A stretch of DNA of 64,000 nt from G963663365 sp963663365 (GTDB lineage Bacteria > Hinthialibacterota > Hinthialibacteria > Hinthialibacterales > G963663365): the NCBI GenBank assembly GCA_963663365.2, contig CAXXIH010000008.1, positions 434,001 through 498,000 on the forward strand, written 5' to 3'. The notes under the pieces are model-generated. The model saw nothing but the letters and a program-made list of their open reading frames with translations, was not told where the DNA came from and made no database searches. The position numbers were made by a program, and so were the translations under genes. Each line of letters starts with the position of its first letter. Positions within the stretch are counted from its first letter, which is position 1. Shown piece after piece: positions 60,813 to 64,000 of this stretch.

Positions 60813-61754
60813 TTAGAAGGCAGCACTCACCTCAGGTGTCCTGACTGTTTGGTCGGCTTCAATCATGGCGTTGCGCATCTGTTCGGTGAGCGAAGTCAGA
60901 TTACCTGGCGAATGTGGAATCAGGATCGCGTTCGTATTCGATGATGCGCCGATTTCTTTAAGCATGTCGAAGTACTGGGTCATGAGGACGAGGTTCATCA
61001 CATCCTTGGCGGTTGTACCCGGCACAGACTTTCGGAACTCGTCCACAGAGTCCCGCAGCCCGGCGACGATAGCTTGCCGTTGATCGGCAATGCCACGACC
61101 TTGCAAGGCTTTGCTCTGGGCATCGCCCTCAGCTGCCTTGACCTTCAGAATCCGGTCTGCTTCCCCTCTCTCAGTCGCGGCAACCCGCATCCGTTGCGCC
61201 GCGTTGATTTCGTTCATCGACTCTTTCACCTTGGCATCGGGATCGATGTCCGTGACAAGAGCCTTGAGAATCCCATAGCCGAAACCTTCCATCACCAAGG
61301 CGAGCTCGCTCTTAACAATGTCGGCGATTTCGTCCTTTTTTTCGAAGACGTCATCCAGTTTAATCTTTGGCACTTGCGCCCGCACAACATCGAAAACAAA
61401 CGAAGTGACTTGACGCTCTTCGTTGTCGAGCTTATAGAATGCATCGTAGGCCTTATCGGGAAGGACAAAGTACTGGACAGCAACCACCATTCGAACGAAT
61501 ACATTATCTTCCGTCTTGGTCTCGATCTCGACGTCCAACTGCTGGACACGAAGGTTGATACGGCCAACCACTTTGTCGATGAAGGGGATTTTCATGTGGA
61601 TACCGGGCCCCGCTTCCTGCAGGAATTTCCCGAGACGCTGAACGATCGCAATCGTGCGCTGCTCAACAGTGAAGAATGTAGCGCTCAGCATCGTGATCAC
61701 GACGATCCCGAACGCAGCTGCCAGGTAGAAAAGCACCTGAGTTGGAGTTAACAT
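60813..61754 (-). CDS. SPFH/band 7 (stomatin/HflC-like) membrane protein
   Basis: AAAGGAAATAAC precedes ATG at 61754 (MLTPTQVLFYLAAAFGIVVI). A single N-terminal transmembrane helix is followed by the band 7 domain (FFTVEQRTIAIVQRLGKFLQ, EAGPGIHMKIPFIDKVVGRI, VQQLDVEIETKTEDNVFVRM) and a long Ala/Glu-rich coiled coil (INAAQRMRVAATERGEADRI). The protein (313 aa) forms ring-shaped membrane microdomain assemblies and may modulate proteases or secretion. The 477 bases upstream hold repeat R3 and a large inverted repeat. Confidence 0.93.
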   Translation of the reverse strand: MLTPTQVLFYLAAAFGIVVITMLSATFFTVEQRTIAIVQRLGKFLQEAGPGIHMKIPFIDKVVGRINLRVQQLDVEIETKTEDNVFVRMVVAVQYFVLPDKAYDAFYKLDNEERQVTSFVFDVVRAQVPKIKLDDVFEKKDEIADIVKSELALVMEGFGYGILKALVTDIDPDAKVKESMNEINAAQRMRVAATERGEADRILKVKAAEGDAQSKALQGRGIADQRQAIVAGLRDSVDEFRKSVPGTTAKDVMNLVLMTQYFDMLKEIGASSNTNAILIPHSPGNLTSLTEQMRNAMIEADQTVRTPEVSAAF

Positions 61755-61949
61755 GTTATTTCCTTTCTTGCATTGGCACGTTCGATCACCAAAGCCCACG
61801 AAGGACCTGAGCGATTGTATGATGCCTCGCCTCCAGAGAGGCTTAACCCGCATAATATGTGCCAACAACTACAAACAAGAAAAAGCCGTACGGTTACGCT
61901 ATTGATTGTTATCAAATTGAAGTATTTTTCTTAATTCAGCAAGCTGGCA

Positions 61950-61995
61950 TAAGTCTTTGAATTACAGTGAGGACAAAGTCTTTTGGGGAGACAGA
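61950..61995 (+). repeat. Short tail copy R3 of the intergenic repeat
   Basis: TAAGTCTTTGAATTACAGTG, then AGGACAAAGTCTTTTGGGGA, corresponds to the 3' tail of R1 (TAAGTCTTTGAAATACAG) and R2. Only the tail is present. Confidence 0.6.
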
Positions 61996-62073
61996 TACTC
62001 TCTCTGATTAATAGTCCTGCTCAATGCAAAATATAATAAAGTTGGCCCGCGCCAAGTGTATACGTTTTGTTGT

Positions 62074-62142
62074 GCAAGAGCCCGGCCGGGAGGGGGAAAA
62101 GAAGGGGGAGAGAGTACGTGTGGTTAGCGGCCGGGCTCTTGC
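62074..62142. repeat. 15-bp perfect inverted repeat with purine-rich loop
   Basis: GCAAGAGCCCGGCCG (62074-62088) and CGGCCGGGCTCTTGC (62128-62142) flank a 39-base G/A-rich spacer. The stem is GC-rich and very stable. It lies in a gene-free stretch 90 bases from the second IS256 copy. It could be a structural RNA, a terminator-like element or a small palindromic element. Confidence 0.75.
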
Positions 62143-62231
62143 GAGGTGGGAGTCACCATCTGTAATTGTGGCACCAGGTAAGAGGAAAATCCTACACAGG
62201 AAAAAAGCACAGAGAGTCGTAGGGGATGAGA

Positions 62232-63646
62232 GAGATATTTCCAAAAGTTGTGTATGGAGTCGATCTGTGCCTATCCTCCGGGTTGGTTGTCTATGCGGCT
62301 TTTTTCTCCGGTTTCTGAATGAGACCGTCGATGAACGGCACTCCTTCAATAACTTTTGAAATCCAGTGGTAACCGTTAATTCTTCGCCAGTGTTTCTCCG
62401 CCTGAACCGCCAGTTTGAAAACCATCATCAGTGTAGCTTTGCGTGAACCGCAACCCTTGGTTTGGCGGGTTCGATGACGCACTGTGGCGAAGGTCGATTC
62501 GATGGGATTGGTGCTGCGAATATGCGCCCAATGTTCAGCGGGAAAGTCATAAAACGTGAACAGAACGTCGCGGTCTTTTTCTAAACATGCGCAGGCTTTC
62601 GGGTATTTCGCTGTGTAGAGATCGAGGAAGGCGTCATAGGCGCGCAGGGCGTCACTCTTGGCCGGCGCCAAGTACATCTCGTGGAGCAGTTTCTTGGCAT
62701 GCGGCTGCACGCGTTTGGGCATCTTATCGAGGACGTTCGCGGTTTTATGCACCCAACAACGTTGACTGCGGACGCCAGGAAAGACCTCTTCCAGAGCCGC
62801 CCAGAATCCCAACGCGCCGTCTCCCACCGCCAACTGAGGCGGAAGCGCCAAACCGCGGCATTGAAGATCGTTAAGCACTTCCGACCACGATAACTTGCTC
62901 TCCCGGTGGCCATCGTGAACCGCCACCAGTTCTTTTGAGCCGTCCGGCAGCGCGCCGATGATGACCAGAATGCACGGGCGATCATGGTCCAGACGCACAT
63001 TGAAATGGACGCCATCCGCCCAAAGATACACGTACTGTTTGCCGGAAAGATCTCGCCGCGACCACTCCTCGTATTCCTGCATCCAACCTTCCTTCAGCCG
63101 AACAATATTCGCGGCCGATAAACCGGTGGCATTCGGGCCCAGGATCGCTTCCAACGCCTCTGTGAAATCACCCGTCGAAATCCCTTTGAGATACAAAATC
63201 GGAATCAAAGCGTCCACACTTGGCACCCGCCGCATGAACGGCGGCAAAATCTTGCTGGTGAACCGCCGCCCTTCCTGCCGGTCCCGCACACGGGGCTGTT
63301 GAATCTGGACCGGGCCCACACCCGTAACTAAATCCCGTTCCGGAAGCGACCCGTTGCGAACCGCTAACCGGCGCCCGGCCGCATCCCGTTCATCCGCGTG
63401 CTCCTGAATGTACATCTCCACTTCCTGATCCACTGCAGCCTGCAACAAGCGCCGCGCCCCTTCACGTAGAATCAACTCCAGACCTCCTCCCACTTGATTC
63501 GACTCTCGACCTTCTAATGAAATGACCGTATTCTTTGACTTCATGAGCGTGTCCTCTTTCTATCTCCTTCAGGAGATTGGTTTTAGCAACCAGAGGATAC
63601 GCTCATCTTTTTCAAACTCCCAATACACAACTTTCGGTTATATCTC
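62232..63646 (-). mobile_element. IS256-family insertion sequence, copy 2
   Basis: Same 1,415 bp as the element at 49813 but inverted. The ends are GAGATATTTCCAAAAGTTGT and its partner ending ATATCTC at 63646. It is flanked by the 7-bp direct repeat GATGAGA (62225-62231 and 63647-63653), probably the remains of an 8-9 bp target duplication. Confidence 0.93.
62291..63544 (-). CDS. IS256-family transposase (copy 2)
   Basis: A 417-residue protein identical to copy 1 except for Gln in GPVQIQQ and Asn in LNDLQ. The DDE residues (YVYLWADGVHF, AVGDGALGFW, STNPIESTFAT) are intact. Both copies therefore look functional, and the pair in opposite orientation could drive inversion of the 11 kb between them. 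Confidence 0.96.
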   Translation of the reverse strand: MKSKNTVISLEGRESNQVGGGLELILREGARRLLQAAVDQEVEMYIQEHADERDAAGRRLAVRNGSLPERDLVTGVGPVQIQQPRVRDRQEGRRFTSKILPPFMRRVPSVDALIPILYLKGISTGDFTEALEAILGPNATGLSAANIVRLKEGWMQEYEEWSRRDLSGKQYVYLWADGVHFNVRLDHDRPCILVIIGALPDGSKELVAVHDGHRESKLSWSEVLNDLQCRGLALPPQLAVGDGALGFWAALEEVFPGVRSQRCWVHKTANVLDKMPKRVQPHAKKLLHEMYLAPAKSDALRAYDAFLDLYTAKYPKACACLEKDRDVLFTFYDFPAEHWAHIRSTNPIESTFATVRHRTRQTKGCGSRKATLMMVFKLAVQAEKHWRRINGYHWISKVIEGVPFIDGLIQKPEKKAA

Positions 63647-63665
63647 GATGAGACTCTGAGGGGCT

Positions 63666-64000
63666 TTAATCATAGAGTTCCCAATCATCAAGGACTGCGC
63701 TTAGGACAGCATTGGCGACAATCATGTTGGAGTCCAATTCGACTGCACCATTTCTCGCCAATGCTCTGCCGTCCAACGTTGCGCCAGTATTGAAGGTAAT
63801 CGATATATTGGCCATGACGGTTCCTTGGAAAACAGAACCCGATCCAAAAGTGGCCGAACTGCCGACCTGCCAAAAAATGTTGGATGCTTTGGCACCTCCA
63901 CTGAGGATTACCTGGCGGCCGGATGTTGTGGTGAGCGAGCTGGCTATCTGGAAGATGAAGACGGCGTTGGGGTCACCCTGGGCGTCGAGAGTGAGATCCC
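63666..64000 (-). CDS. DUF3494 (ice-binding-like) secreted protein, C-terminal part
   Basis: The minus frame enters from beyond the window and reads LTLDAQGDPNAVFIFQIASS, TTTSGRQVILSGGAKASNIF, WQVGSSATFGSGSVFQGTVM, ISITFNTGATLDGRALARNG and ends WELYD. This matches the beta-solenoid DUF3494 domain of ice-binding and adhesin-type proteins (DAQGDPNAVFIFQ, NVFWQVGSSAT, GATLxGRALARNGAV). The N-terminus lies outside, so signal peptide and other domains are unknown. Confidence 0.88.
   Translation of the reverse strand, partial: DLTLDAQGDPNAVFIFQIASSLTTTSGRQVILSGGAKASNIFWQVGSSATFGSGSVFQGTVMANISITFNTGATLDGRALARNGAVELDSNMIVANAVLSAVLDDWELYD

Noticed and set aside
62024..62359. 111-codon plus frame across the 15-bp inverted repeat and IS end
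   Set aside because: It crosses the IS boundary and the palindrome and has no family-like sequence.

Overview
The window looks like a chromosomal contig of an uncultured Gram-negative-type bacterium. The evidence is lipobox lipoproteins, an RND/ABC-type periplasmic adaptor, a flagellar motor gene, and several pseudopilins with the FTLIELL...AVPNFLNAQ leader. Secreted proteins with Thr/Pro linkers (TPTxTP) and Ca-binding DxDxDG repeats, together with these pseudopilins, recall candidate phyla such as Hydrogenedentes, Sumerlaeota or Omnitrophica. That assignment is an inference from style; no rRNA gene or complete tRNA is present. IS elements, gene fragments and stop-interrupted genes are frequent, so the region is evolving fast.

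Layout: (1) 1-6,500 is host-like: a DegT aminotransferase coupled to a GntR/FCD regulator, a PL22-like lyase and two pseudopilins, the second destroyed by an IS4-family element. (2) About 6,570-28,400 is an accessory region, probably an integrated mobilizable element or a stack of them. It holds HU, a serine recombinase with an AbrB-like partner, a vWA protein, SSB, many small zinc-binding or coiled proteins, a tandemly duplicated two-gene module with conserved stem-loops and a dense hairpin array. Next comes a P-loop ATPase whose C-terminus resembles replication-relaxation/mobilization proteins, facing a divergent GrpE-like/Hsp70-like/membrane-protein/lipoprotein operon. Two tyrosine recombinases follow, flanking a 42-nt 3' piece of a tRNA-Arg(ACG), a likely attachment scar. 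(3) 28,970-36,070 carries secreted proteins, a defective-looking alpha/beta-hydrolase and a pseudopilin. (4) 36,300-43,600 is a minus-strand recombination cassette of phage/plasmid type (DUF932, UvrD helicase, Fe-S PD-(D/E)XK nuclease, presumptive recombinase, SSB, membrane protein, lipoprotein), with a terminase small-subunit relic at its edge. (5) 44,048-49,372 encodes one giant pectate-lyase-fold secreted protein. (6) 49,400-64,000 mixes two near-identical IS256-family elements, integrase debris, fliG, a cbpA-like gene with an amber codon plus cbpM, an HlyD adaptor, pirin, another pseudopilin, an unusual histidine kinase, a groES fragment, an SPFH protein and the end of a DUF3494 protein. 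Long intergenic repeats recur here.

The strongest candidate for an undescribed system is 17,600-25,450. A relaxase-like/T4CP-like fusion ATPase with two small membrane proteins and a zinc protein is divergently arranged with a dedicated reduced GrpE-Hsp70 pair, a membrane protein and a lipoprotein. This suggests a chaperone-assisted DNA processing or transfer apparatus. All functional statements rest on reading motifs by eye; no database search was run.
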